Assembly (NCBI GenBank): GCA_021791415.1
Contig: JAJYWQ010000036.1
Span: forward strand, 1-34,638
Source of the DNA: a bacterium
GTDB taxonomy: Bacteria > Chloroflexota > Dormibacteria > Aeolococcales > Bog-877
Direction of reading: 5' to 3'
Length of the DNA stretch: 34,638 bases
The position numbers were made by a program, and so were the translations under genes. Below are positions 8,470 to 16,468 of the stretch, piece after piece (position 1 is the stretch's first letter; every line of letters starts with the position of its first letter). The notes under the pieces are model-generated. The model was not told the DNA's origin. It worked only from the letters and a program-made list of their open reading frames with translations, and did no database searches.

Positions 8470-8557
8470 CTCCCTATTCAAGGGGACCCGCTTTCGTCCA
8501 CACTCAGCTGGGGCCGGTCCCGCAGAAGGCACGGCCAATTGGCGGGAGGTGATCGCG

Positions 8558-9049
8558 ATGGACACGGGAGCAGGAGACAAGGCCCCGGACCGGGCTGTGG
8601 TGGTCGGGGTGGACGGGTCGGCCGCCGGCCGCCGTGCCCTGATATGGGCCTTTGAGGAGGCACGGCTCCGCGGGCTGCGGCTGAGAGCCATCGGCGTGGT
8701 CCAGCTCCATCTTGTGGCGCTTTCGGTGCCGGGCTACCCGTACGCCGACGAGACGTACATCAATGAGCTGGTGGCCGCCGCCAGGGAGGAGCTGGCCAAG
8801 GAGGTCGCCGAGGCTGGAGCGGACTACCCAGGAGTGGAGGCCGAAGTCGAGGCGGTGCTCGGCACCCCGGCGGAGACCCTGGTCGAGGCTTCCGAGGGAG
8901 CCGAGCTGCTGGTGGTCGGCTCGCGGGGAAGGGGAGGGTTCTCGGGCTTGCTGCTGGGATCGGTGTCCCAGCAGGTGGTGAGCCACGCCCACGTCCCTGT
9001 CCTGGTGGTGAGGCCGAACCGGCCCGGGAAGGGCGTCGCCGAAGGCTGA
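8558..9049 (+). CDS. universal stress protein (UspA family)
   Basis: A 163-residue single USP domain. It opens with AVVVGVDGSAAGRRALIWAFEEA (ATP-binding Asp strand) and ends with LLVVGSRGRGGFSGLLLGSVSQQVVSHAHVPVLVV, the G-2x-G-9x-G-S/T nucleotide-binding signature of ATP-binding USPs. The start is ATG 8558 because GCGGGAGG (8541-8548) lies 9 nt upstream; GTG 8549 falls inside that site. It is 88 bp beyond the pseudokinase, in the same direction. In mycobacteria several usp genes belong to the DevR regulon, so control by the neighbouring regulator is plausible, but I do not find a clean DevR box upstream. It is followed by a strong hairpin. Confidence 0.92.
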   Translation: MDTGAGDKAPDRAVVVGVDGSAAGRRALIWAFEEARLRGLRLRAIGVVQLHLVALSVPGYPYADETYINELVAAAREELAKEVAEAGADYPGVEAEVEAVLGTPAETLVEASEGAELLVVGSRGRGGFSGLLLGSVSQQVVSHAHVPVLVVRPNRPGKGVAEG

Positions 9050-9055
9050 TCCTCG

Positions 9056-9073
9056 GGCCCCGTCGGTGGGGCC
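9056..9073 (+). terminator. hairpin after the usp gene
   Basis: GGCCCC-gtcggt-GGGGCC forms a perfect 6-bp GC stem starting 7 nt after the usp stop. There is no T-tract, as is usual in very GC-rich genomes, so the terminator role is inferred from position. Confidence 0.45.
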
Positions 9074-9376
9074 GGTGTCGGCGATGCTGGCGACCGCGAT
9101 CGCGGACAACCGGTCCTGGTCTTCCTCCGCCTGGCGGGGGCGACCTCTGTGTCGCCGTCGGCCTCTCCTCGGGGCCGGTCCCGGCCTTCCCCGCCGGCGG
9201 GATCAGGATCCGCGGCCCCTCCGGGCCCAGGGCGGCCCCGACCATGCCCCGCCCGGGTGCCCGGGGCCACCCTGCCCGTGGGGGGCACGCCCCGGGGACA
9301 CTCCGCTCATCCCGGCCAAATGGGTGGCCCTCCACCAGGCCGGATGATGAGCCCGGGCCGAGGCCGGTGCGAGGTG
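9074..9376. other. convergent intergenic region without a gene
   Basis: About 300 bp between the usp end and the thiolase end. No reading frame has a recognisable product. It contains a perfect 12-bp palindrome, CCGCGATCGCGG, at 9094-9105 and several GC-rich inverted repeats around 9175-9250 that could terminate transcription from either side. Confidence 0.5.
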
Positions 9377-10540
9377 TCAGGAGAGCCGCTGCACCAGCAT
9401 GGCCATCCCCATCCCTCCGCCCACGCACATGGTCTCCAGCCCCATCTCCTTGTCCAGGGTGCGCAACCCGTTGAGGAGCGTGCAGGTGATGCGGGCGCCG
9501 GTCATCCCGAACGGGTGGCCCAGGGCGATCGAGCCTCCGAAGTGGTTGAGCTTCTCTCCGAAGGGGTCGATGCCGATCCCGCGGGCCGAGGGGATCACCT
9601 GGGCGGCGAAGGCCTCGTTGATCTCCACCAGGTCGACGTCGTCGATGGACATGCCCGCCCGCTCGAGGCATCGCTTGGTGGCCGGGATGGGCCCCAGCCC
9701 CATGTATTCCGGCTCCAGGGCGGCCACCGCGGTGGCCACGATCCGGGCCAGGGGAGTGATGCCCAGCTCCCTCGCCCTGCGCATCGACATCACGATCACC
9801 GCGGCTGCCCCATCGTTGAGGGGACAGGCGTTCCCCGCCGTCACGGTTCCATCCTCCTTGAAGACCGGCTTGAGGGTGGCCAGCACCTCGACGGTGGTGT
9901 TGGGGCGGGGACCGTCGTCTCTCACCATCCGCCCGCCGTCGGGGAGCTCCACGGGGATGATCTCCCGGGCGAAGAAGCCGTCCTCCTCCGAGGCGACCGC
10001 GCGGTTCTGGCTGCTCGCGGCGAACCTGTCCATCTCCTCCCTGGTGATGCCCTCCCGCTCGGCGACGTTCTCGGCGGTGAGGCCCATGGGGATGTAGAGG
10101 TCCGGCAGACCCTCGCCATTCCCCGGCATCAGTCGTGGGTTGCGCGCCTCTGGGGGGTCAGAGGTGCCGTAGCCGTAGCGGCTCACCGTCTCCACCCCCA
10201 CGGAGGCGAAGACATCCCCCTCGCCCGCACGGATGGCGTGGAAGGCCATGCGGGTGGTCTGCAGGGAGGAGCTGCAGTAGCGGGTGAGGGTGGTCCCGGG
10301 AGCGTTAACCCCCGCCAGGATGCTGATCGCCCGACCGAGGTTGAACCCCGACTCCCCCCCAGGCAGGCCGCAGCCGCAGAGGACGTCCTCCACCTCGGAC
10401 AGGGGAAGTTCGGGAATCTGCTCAAGCACCCGACGCAGGATCAGCGCCCCAAGGTCATCCGGGCGGAAGCCCACCAGGGATCCCTTGCCGGCGCGTCCGA
10501 TCGGGCTCCGGCCCGCAGCCACGATCACCGCCTCATCCAC
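9377..10540 (-). CDS. thiolase (acetyl-CoA C-acyltransferase)
   Basis: A 387-residue thiolase that cleaves 3-ketoacyl-CoA with CoA (or condenses two acyl-CoAs). It has all catalytic parts: nucleophile Cys89 in TRYCSSSLQ, the NEAFAAQ loop, His342 in GHPFGMTGAR and the second acid/base Cys372 in CVGGGMGMAM. Its length is normal for the FadA/AtoB family. It starts at GTG 10540, preceded by AAGGAGGAG. It is the last gene of the minus-strand operon, 21 bp after the SDR gene, and supplies the final thiolytic step of the beta-oxidation set encoded upstream. Degradative rather than biosynthetic use is inferred from that context. Confidence 0.94.
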   Translation of the reverse strand: MDEAVIVAAGRSPIGRAGKGSLVGFRPDDLGALILRRVLEQIPELPLSEVEDVLCGCGLPGGESGFNLGRAISILAGVNAPGTTLTRYCSSSLQTTRMAFHAIRAGEGDVFASVGVETVSRYGYGTSDPPEARNPRLMPGNGEGLPDLYIPMGLTAENVAEREGITREEMDRFAASSQNRAVASEEDGFFAREIIPVELPDGGRMVRDDGPRPNTTVEVLATLKPVFKEDGTVTAGNACPLNDGAAAVIVMSMRRARELGITPLARIVATAVAALEPEYMGLGPIPATKRCLERAGMSIDDVDLVEINEAFAAQVIPSARGIGIDPFGEKLNHFGGSIALGHPFGMTGARITCTLLNGLRTLDKEMGLETMCVGGGMGMAMLVQRLS

Positions 10541-10561
10541 TTCTACTCCTCCTTGAAGGTC

Positions 10562-11290
10562 TCACTCGCCGCCGCTCACCTGGAGGACCGCGCCGCTCAC
10601 GTATGAGGCCTCGTCGGAGGCCAGGAAGCCGACCACCCGCGCCACCTCCTCCGGTTGGGCGAACCGCTGCATGGGGTTGCGCCGGCGGTTGCGGTCCCCC
10701 AGCGGCCCCTCCTCCCACAGCGGCCGGGCGAACTCGGTCTCCACGATCCCTGGGGTCACGGCGTTCACCCTCACCCCGCTCCCCCCCAGCTCCCGGGCCA
10801 GCTGCCGGGTGAGCATGTTGAGGGCGGCCTTGGAGACGCCGTAGGCGCCCAGGCCCAGTGCCGGGTTGACCCCGGCGATGCTGGAGACGTTGACCACCGC
10901 TCCTCCGTGGTCCGCCATCCAGGCCCGGTAGACGAGCGAGGTGAGAAGGAGCGGGCCCCGGAGGTTGACCTCGAAGGTCTTGTCCCAGGCCTCCGGGGAG
11001 ATGTCCAGCGTGGGGCCGAAATGGGGGTTGGTCCCGGCGTTGTTCACCAGGACGTCGATGCGGCCCCAGCGCTCCATCACCGCCTCCACCAGGCGCTCCA
11101 GGTCGGCTAGCCGCCCCGCGTGGGCCGGGACCGCCTCCACCTCGGCTCCGCTGGCAGTGGCGATCCGGGCAGCAGCCTGGCGCAGCGGCTCGGCCTTGCG
11201 AGCGCATACGGCCACCCGCGCGCCCCGGAGGGCCAGCTCCAGGGCACAGGCCTCGCCAATCCCTCGGCTGGCCCCAGTGACCAGCGCCAC
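10562..11290 (-). CDS. short-chain dehydrogenase/reductase, start uncertain
   Basis: A classical SDR of 242 residues as drawn. It has the NAD(P) motif TGASRGIG, NNAG, catalytic Ser in NVSSIAG, and YGVSK with Tyr and Lys, plus a C-terminal YVSGAVLQVSGGE typical of FabG-like 3-hydroxyacyl oxidoreductases. The usable start in frame is GTG 11290, which places Val-Ala-Leu-Val-Thr-Gly at the very N-terminus. The usual SLAGR lead-in is readable just upstream in the same frame but has no start codon, and an ATG at 11331 sits one base out of frame. It may therefore begin at GTG or contain a frameshift in a G/C run near 11325. It probably oxidises 3-hydroxyacyl-CoA with the neighbouring enzymes. Confidence 0.88.
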   Translation of the reverse strand: MALVTGASRGIGEACALELALRGARVAVCARKAEPLRQAAARIATASGAEVEAVPAHAGRLADLERLVEAVMERWGRIDVLVNNAGTNPHFGPTLDISPEAWDKTFEVNLRGPLLLTSLVYRAWMADHGGAVVNVSSIAGVNPALGLGAYGVSKAALNMLTRQLARELGGSGVRVNAVTPGIVETEFARPLWEEGPLGDRNRRRNPMQRFAQPEEVARVVGFLASDEASYVSGAVLQVSGGE

Positions 11291-11343
11291 CCTACCGGCC
11301 AGCGACCCCTGGGGGCCCTTGCGGGGCCCATCCGCCCCGGCGG

Positions 11344-12096
11344 CTACGGGCCGCCCCTCACGTACAGCGTCTGCCCGCTGATGTAGGAGGCGTCAGGACC
11401 CACCAAGAAGGCGATGGTCCCGGCCACGTCGTCAGGAACCCCGACCCGGGGTATGGGGGTGGCGGCTGCCACGGCCTCCTTGAAGCCCTCGAAGTCCACC
11501 CCCATGCGCTCGGCGGTCTGCATGGTCATGCGGGTCTCAATGAAGCCAGGGGCCACCACGTTGACGTTGATGTTGTACCGGCCCAGCTCGATGGCCAGGG
11601 TACGAGCCAGGCCCTGGATGCCCATCTTGGCGGCCGAGTAGTTGGCCTGGCCGCGGTTGCCCAGGGCCGACGTGGAGGAGATGAGGACCATCTTGCCAGA
11701 GCGTTGGGGCACCATCACCCGCTGGGCCGCCTGACTGCAGAGGAAACTGCCCTTCAGGTGGGTGTCGATGACCAGGTCCCAGTCCTCCTCACTCATCTTG
11801 TGGACCAGGTTGTCGCGCAGGACCCCAGCGCAGGTGACCAGGGCGTCCAGACGCCCCAGCTTCTCCACGGTCTCCCGGACCATCTGCTCCACCGGTCCGG
11901 GGAAGCGGACGTCGCAGGACAGGGCCAGCGCCCTCCCACCCTGCGCCGACACCTTGTCGGCCACCTCCTGGGCCGGCTCCAAGTCCATGTCCGCTACGGC
12001 CACCGCCGCCCCTTCCCGGGCCAGCCGCAGCGCCGTGGCGGCACCGATCCCCCGCCCCCCTCCGGTGACCAGGGCCACCATGCCCTCGAGGTTCAT
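11344..12096 (-). CDS. FabG-like short-chain dehydrogenase
   Basis: A 250-residue SDR with LEGMVALVTGGGRGIG (dinucleotide binding), SCDVRFPG, catalytic Ser in LISSTSALG, NYSAAK (Tyr/Lys) and the C-terminal YISGQTLYVRGG. An Asp in VAVADMD at the end of beta-2 suggests NAD(H) preference, which fits an oxidative role as 3-hydroxyacyl-CoA dehydrogenase. It overlaps the MaoC gene by 4 nt (12093-12096), so hydration and oxidation steps are translationally coupled. Two SDRs in one operon suggest either two chain-length or stereochemical specificities or one non-beta-oxidation step. The exact substrate is unknown. Confidence 0.92.
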   Translation of the reverse strand: MNLEGMVALVTGGGRGIGAATALRLAREGAAVAVADMDLEPAQEVADKVSAQGGRALALSCDVRFPGPVEQMVRETVEKLGRLDALVTCAGVLRDNLVHKMSEEDWDLVIDTHLKGSFLCSQAAQRVMVPQRSGKMVLISSTSALGNRGQANYSAAKMGIQGLARTLAIELGRYNINVNVVAPGFIETRMTMQTAERMGVDFEGFKEAVAAATPIPRVGVPDDVAGTIAFLVGPDASYISGQTLYVRGGP

Positions 12097-12572
12097 GCGC
12101 TTCCTCCTGTGATCCCCTCAACGTAATAGCGCCCCAGGCTCTGGGCGACGCAGGCCGGCTTCTCCCGGCCCTCGACCTCCACCGTGACCGCGATCTCCAC
12201 CTCGACTCCCCCGGGGATGGGATCCACCCTATCCACTCTCGCCCGGGCGCGCACCCTTCCTCCCACGGGGAGAGGCGTCGGGAAGCGCACCCGGTTGAGC
12301 CCGTAGTTGACCTTCATCGCCATCCCCTCCACCTGCACCATCTCCGAGAGGAAGGAGGGGAGGAGGCTCAGGGTAAGGTGGCCGTGGGCAATGGTCCCGC
12401 CGAGGGGGCTCTCCGCCGCCCGCCGGCGATCCACATGGATCCACTGGTGGTCGCCGGTGGCCTCTGCGAAGAGGTCCACCTGATCCTGGGTCATCTCCCG
12501 CCAGGGCGTGGGGCCTAGCTCCCTGCCGACGAGCCCTTGGAGGCCAGCGATGCCCTCCACCAAGAGCGCCAT
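12093..12572 (-). CDS. MaoC-like (R)-specific enoyl-CoA hydratase
   Basis: A 159-residue single hot-dog domain. It carries the hydratase-2 motif with catalytic Asp and His: FAEATGDHQWIHVDRRRA followed by GGTIAHGHLTLSLL. The enzyme adds water to trans-2-enoyl-CoA, giving the (R)-3-hydroxy isomer. It starts at ATG 12572, which overlaps the stop of the PucR-type regulator by one base (TGATG), and its stop overlaps the next SDR by 4 nt. An (R)-hydratase with FabG-like SDRs fits a steroid- or branched-chain-type pathway rather than the classical FadB (S)-route (inference). Confidence 0.92.
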   Translation of the reverse strand: MALLVEGIAGLQGLVGRELGPTPWREMTQDQVDLFAEATGDHQWIHVDRRRAAESPLGGTIAHGHLTLSLLPSFLSEMVQVEGMAMKVNYGLNRVRFPTPLPVGGRVRARARVDRVDPIPGGVEVEIAVTVEVEGREKPACVAQSLGRYYVEGITGGSA

Positions 12573-13849
12573 CAGCTGGGCCCCCGGCGCTCGATAGCTC
12601 CCGACCAGCGCTCCTCCAGCCCGAGCAGCTGGCTGGCGCGCAACGCCAAGGCGAGGTCCGCGGCGTCGCGGGGCACGGCTGGGTTCAGCCCGGTGAGCTG
12701 CTCCATCCGTCGCAGCCGGTTGCGGACCGTGTTGCGGTGGCAGGGGAGGAAGGCGGCCGTGGCGGCGACGGAGCCCGAGCGCTCGAGGTAGGCCCGGACG
12801 GTCCGCAGCAGCGAGCGCCCCTCACCCTCCGGGAGCGCCAGCACCGGCGCCAGCCATCGGCGGGCGAGCCGGTCCGAGAGCTCCGGTGAGGCCGCCAGGA
12901 TCACCAGCGGCAGATCCTCGTCCAGCTCCATGACCCGTGGCGCCCCTTGGGGGACAGAACGCAGCGCCAGCTCCGCCTGCCGATAGGCGCGAGGTGCGCC
13001 TTCCAGCCCGGTAAACCGGGGACTGATTCCCGCCCGCGTCCCGAGGGCGCGACGCAGGTGGTCCGCCACCTGCAGTGAGGCGCCGGCTGCCACCAGGCCG
13101 ACCAGGTGGCCCTGGAGGAGGGCCCACTCCGAGGCCAGGCCGGCGGTTCTCATGAGCGCCGCGGCCTCTGGCGCCGAGATTGAGAGGGGATCCGCCGCCA
13201 CCAGGACCAGCGGGCTACCGGCCGGAAGCCCGAGGGTCTCCTGGGCCAGGTCGAGCTCCCCGGCGGGCACCGTCCCGATCAGCATCGAGTTGAGGAGGTC
13301 GTGGCGGCGCGCCTGGTCCCGTCCCCGGATCTCGGCCTCCGCTCTCCTGTAGGCATCGGCCACCGCGGAGGAGTAGAGGTCGATGCCTTCCCAAACCACC
13401 ACCGCACCCTGCGCCAGCAGCTCCGGCCACCGCCCCCGGGACTCCTCCAGAAGCGCCTCCCAGATGACCCGGCCTCCGAGGCGGTAGGCGTGCAGCAGAT
13501 TCTCCAGGGGGACCCCCTGGAGGGCTCTCTGCCTTCCCGTGGCGAGGGCCGAGGACCGGGCCGGCGCAGTGCCGCGAGGGAGCCGGGCGAGGTCTCGGAG
13601 CACCTCCTCGAGGTTTTCCTGGCAGGCCAGCAGCAGCTCTTCCGGGCTGACCCAGCCGCGGAGGCGGTAGCCGTCGTCGTCGGCCCAGATGGTCCGCGCC
13701 AGCCGCTCGGCCAGCTCGGCGGCTCGCGGCGCGAGGGCCGCGGCCAGCGACGCCACCGCCTCCTCGACCGCCGTGGACGGCAGCTGGTAGCCGCCCGGCG
13801 CGACCTGTCCTGGGCCCCGCGGACGAGCCGCCTGGGTGGCGGCGGTCAC
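12572..13849 (-). CDS. PucR/CdaR-family transcriptional regulator
   Basis: A 425-residue regulator. The N-terminal two thirds form a RsbR-like/GGDEF-like sensing region (ELLLACQENLEEVLRDLAR, NLLHAYRLGGRVIWEAL). The C-terminus is the PucR helix-turn-helix: SLLRTVRAYLERSGSVAATA, then HRNTVRNRLRRMEQLTGLNP. The frame is open well upstream, but the start is GTG 13849, overlapping the acyl-CoA ligase stop (GTGA, 13846-13849). Upstream residues in this frame are a shadow of the ligase. It is buried inside the catabolic operon and co-translated with it, so it likely senses an operon metabolite and autoregulates the cluster. Effector and operator are unknown. Confidence 0.88.
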   Translation of the reverse strand: MTAATQAARPRGPGQVAPGGYQLPSTAVEEAVASLAAALAPRAAELAERLARTIWADDDGYRLRGWVSPEELLLACQENLEEVLRDLARLPRGTAPARSSALATGRQRALQGVPLENLLHAYRLGGRVIWEALLEESRGRWPELLAQGAVVVWEGIDLYSSAVADAYRRAEAEIRGRDQARRHDLLNSMLIGTVPAGELDLAQETLGLPAGSPLVLVAADPLSISAPEAAALMRTAGLASEWALLQGHLVGLVAAGASLQVADHLRRALGTRAGISPRFTGLEGAPRAYRQAELALRSVPQGAPRVMELDEDLPLVILAASPELSDRLARRWLAPVLALPEGEGRSLLRTVRAYLERSGSVAATAAFLPCHRNTVRNRLRRMEQLTGLNPAVPRDAADLALALRASQLLGLEERWSGAIERRGPS

Positions 13850-15471
13850 CCCGTCCTTTCGGCCGGCGGGCCGGCGAAGCGCTGGCGGATCACCTTCTTG
13901 TCGAACTTCCCCACGCTGGTCTTGGGGATCGCGTCCACCAGCTCCAGCCGGTCGGGGAGCTGCCATCTGGCCCAGCCGTGGCCCTCGAGGTGGGCGCGGA
14001 CCCCCTCCAGGGTGACCTCGTAGCCGTCCTTGGGGCTGACCACCGCCAGCGGGCGCTCCTGCCACTTGGGGTCGGGGACGCCGACGACCGCTGCTTCGGC
14101 CACCCCCTCCATCCCCATCAGGGTGCCCTCCATGTCGACCGAGGAGATCCACTCCCCGCCCGTCTTGATCAGGTCCTTGGTCCGGTCCACGATCACGAAG
14201 TAGCCCTCGGGAGAGATCACCGCCACGTCCCCGGTGCGCAGCCAGCCGTCCTTGGTGAAGCGCTCCGGCCCCGCTCCCTTGAAGTAGCTGTCGGCCACCC
14301 AGGGCCCACGGATCAGCAGCTCTCCCATCGAGGTTCCGTCCCAGGGAAGCTCCTGGCCCTGGGCGTCGACCACCTTGACGTCGATCCCGGGCAGCGGCAG
14401 CCCGGCCTTGGTGCGAACCTCATCCATGAGACGCTCCGGGCTCCAGTCCCGCATCGTGTTCTTGGGGGTGGCCAGGCTGCCCACCGGAGAGGTCTCGGTC
14501 ATACCCCATCCCTGGATCATGGTGACCCCGAACTCGCGCTGGTAGCGCTCGAGCATCGAGCGGGGCGGCTGGCTCCCGCCCACCGTGAGGTGGCGGATGG
14601 TGGGCAGCCCCACACCCCTCCGGGCGAGCTCGTCGGCGACCGCCATCCACACCGTGGGCACCCCCGCCGCCACCGTCACCTCCTCGTCGAGCATGAGGTC
14701 GATCAGGGTCGGGGCGTCGAAGTTGGGGCCGTTGAACACCTGCTTGGCGCCCACCAGGGTGGCTCCGAAGGGGATGCCCCAGGCGTTGACATGGAACATC
14801 GGCACCACCGCCAGGACGCTGTCGGCCGGGCCGATCCCGATGGCGCCGCCGGAGGTGTTGGCCAGGGCGTGGAGGAAGTTGGAACGATGGGTGTACACGA
14901 CGCCCTTGGGCCGCCCCTCGGTCCCCGAGGTGTAGCAGATCCCCATCGGGTTGTATTCAGGGATCTCCTTCCGGGGGTAGGAGGTGGGCTGGTCGGCTAG
15001 CAGGTCCTCGTAGGAGATCCGACCCGCGATGGAACTCTCGCCGATGCCGGTGTCCAGCACCACCACCTGCGGCTTCACGTTGAGGGACGGCCAGAGGCGG
15101 TCGAGCAGGGGCAGCAGGCTGGACTCCACCAGGATCGCCTGGTCCGCGGCGTCGTTGATGATGAACTCGAGGTCCGCCGGGGGGAGGCGGGGGTTCAGGG
15201 TGTGGTAGACCCGGGCGGAGCAGGGGATGCCGAAGTAGGCCTCCAGGTGGCGGTAGCCGTTCCAGGCCAGGGTCGCCACCAGGGCACCCTCCTCCAGGTG
15301 CAGGCGGTCGAGCCCGTGCATCAGCTGCTGGGCCCGCTGGGCGAACTCGCGATACGTGTAGCGATGACGACGCCCCGGCGCCACCTGGGTCACGATCTCG
15401 GTGGCTCCGAAGTACCGCTCGGCGTGGCTGAACAGCATCCAGCTGTTGAGGGGGATGTCCATCATCGCCAT
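13846..15471 (-). CDS. fatty-acid/acyl-CoA ligase (AMP-binding)
   Basis: A 541-residue adenylate-forming enzyme that activates a carboxylic acid to its CoA thioester via acyl-AMP. It has the P-loop ICYTSGTEGRPKGV, GWGMTETSPVG, the hinge region GWLRTGDVAVISPEGYFVIVDRTKDLIK and the C-terminal catalytic lysine in PKTSVGKFDKK. Sequence style is that of medium/long-chain FadD3- or alkK-like ligases. The start is ATG 15471, with GGAGG 8 nt upstream; the extra upstream residues possible in this frame overlap the acyl-CoA dehydrogenase and are not coding. It makes the CoA ester that the two dehydrogenases upstream would oxidise. The chain length and ring nature of the substrate are unknown. Confidence 0.93.
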   Translation of the reverse strand: MAMMDIPLNSWMLFSHAERYFGATEIVTQVAPGRRHRYTYREFAQRAQQLMHGLDRLHLEEGALVATLAWNGYRHLEAYFGIPCSARVYHTLNPRLPPADLEFIINDAADQAILVESSLLPLLDRLWPSLNVKPQVVVLDTGIGESSIAGRISYEDLLADQPTSYPRKEIPEYNPMGICYTSGTEGRPKGVVYTHRSNFLHALANTSGGAIGIGPADSVLAVVPMFHVNAWGIPFGATLVGAKQVFNGPNFDAPTLIDLMLDEEVTVAAGVPTVWMAVADELARRGVGLPTIRHLTVGGSQPPRSMLERYQREFGVTMIQGWGMTETSPVGSLATPKNTMRDWSPERLMDEVRTKAGLPLPGIDVKVVDAQGQELPWDGTSMGELLIRGPWVADSYFKGAGPERFTKDGWLRTGDVAVISPEGYFVIVDRTKDLIKTGGEWISSVDMEGTLMGMEGVAEAAVVGVPDPKWQERPLAVVSPKDGYEVTLEGVRAHLEGHGWARWQLPDRLELVDAIPKTSVGKFDKKVIRQRFAGPPAERTG

Positions 15472-15475
15472 CTCG

Positions 15476-16468
15476 TTATCCTCCCGTGGGTTCTCCCAGG
15501 AGCTCTCCGGCCACCTCTGCCCGGCACTCCGCCGGGGACCAGGCGAACCGCTCCAGCCAAAGTGCCCGCTTGTAGTAGCGGTGCAGCGGCGCGTCCCAGG
15601 TGAACCCCATCCCGCCATGCACTTGGATCACCCGCTCGCAGGCGGCGACGGCGGTCTCGGAGGCAAGCGCCCGGGCGGCGGCCGCCGCCACGTCGGCCTC
15701 CGGGTCATCCTCGGCGAGGCACCAGGCGGCCCAGTAGGCGGCCGAGCGCGCCAGCTCCAGCTCCTGGTAGGTGTCGGCCAGCTTATGGGCCACCGCCTGG
15801 TAGGCGCCGATCGGCCGTCCGAACTGTTCCCGGGTGCGGGCGTGAGCGACCCCCAACTCCAGGACCGCCGCCCCCAGGCCCACCGCCTCCAGCGCCAGCC
15901 CGGCGCGGGCGCGCCGTCGCATCAGCCGCTGGGCCCGCGCCGCGGCCGGGCCTTCCAACAGTGGGGTCTCCGGCCCCTGGGCCAGGTGGCCGGTCCGTCG
16001 GGAGGGGTCAACCGTGGTGCCCAGGGCTCCGGACGCTGGGAGCGCCACCAGCCTCTCACCCCTCTCCGCGACCACCATGTCGACCTGGGACAGGTTGGGT
16101 ACGGGCCACCCAGGGCGCAGCTCCACCGACCATCGCCTCTCACCGGCCGCCACCTCCGCCAGGAGCCCGTCGGGAAGTGCGGGAAGGGCCAGCCCCACCG
16201 TGGCCAGATACGGTCCCGGGTAGAGCGCCCGCCCGAACTCCTCCAGGAGAATGGCCTCCTCCAAAAAGCCCAGGCCCGCTCCGCCTAGGCGCTCGGGGAC
16301 CGATACCCCCAGCCACCCGAGGCTGGCGATCTCGGCCCACCCGCCTGGCTCCCACCCGTCCGCGGTCTCGGCGAGCTCCGCCACCCGACTCAGCGGGGAC
16401 CTGGAGGATAGGAAGGAACGGGCCTGGGACCGCAGCTCCTCCTGCGCCTCGTCCAGGGTGAAGTCCAT
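15476..16468 (-). CDS. acyl-CoA dehydrogenase, small subunit type (no YEGT-type catalytic Glu)
   Basis: A 330-residue acyl-CoA dehydrogenase fold, shorter than the usual 380-400. The N-terminal helical domain starts MDFTLDEAQEELRSQARSFL. GWLGVSVPERLGGAGLGFLEEAILLEEFGRAL is typical, and the C-terminal domain has REQFGRPIGAYQAVAHKLADTY and QVHGGMGFTWDAPLHRYYKRA. The middle beta-domain is reduced, and the C-terminal catalytic-Glu segment present in the upstream partner (TIEAGTSEV) is absent. In the FadE26/27 and FadE28/29 systems of mycobacterial steroid degradation, such half-active subunits pair with a complementary one to form heterotetramers. Adjacent genes with a one-base overlap support the same arrangement here. 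Confidence 0.9.
   Translation of the reverse strand: MDFTLDEAQEELRSQARSFLSSRSPLSRVAELAETADGWEPGGWAEIASLGWLGVSVPERLGGAGLGFLEEAILLEEFGRALYPGPYLATVGLALPALPDGLLAEVAAGERRWSVELRPGWPVPNLSQVDMVVAERGERLVALPASGALGTTVDPSRRTGHLAQGPETPLLEGPAAARAQRLMRRRARAGLALEAVGLGAAVLELGVAHARTREQFGRPIGAYQAVAHKLADTYQELELARSAAYWAAWCLAEDDPEADVAAAAARALASETAVAACERVIQVHGGMGFTWDAPLHRYYKRALWLERFAWSPAECRAEVAGELLGEPTGG

Noticed and set aside
8470-8557. Possible DevR/DosR box upstream of the usp gene (GGGGAC...GTCC around 8480-8496)
   Set aside because: The half-sites are 8 bp apart instead of 4 and the outer bases do not match the known consensus.
9149-10606. Long plus-strand frame opposite the thiolase
   Set aside because: An antisense shadow in GC-rich DNA; the thiolase on the minus strand has all catalytic motifs.
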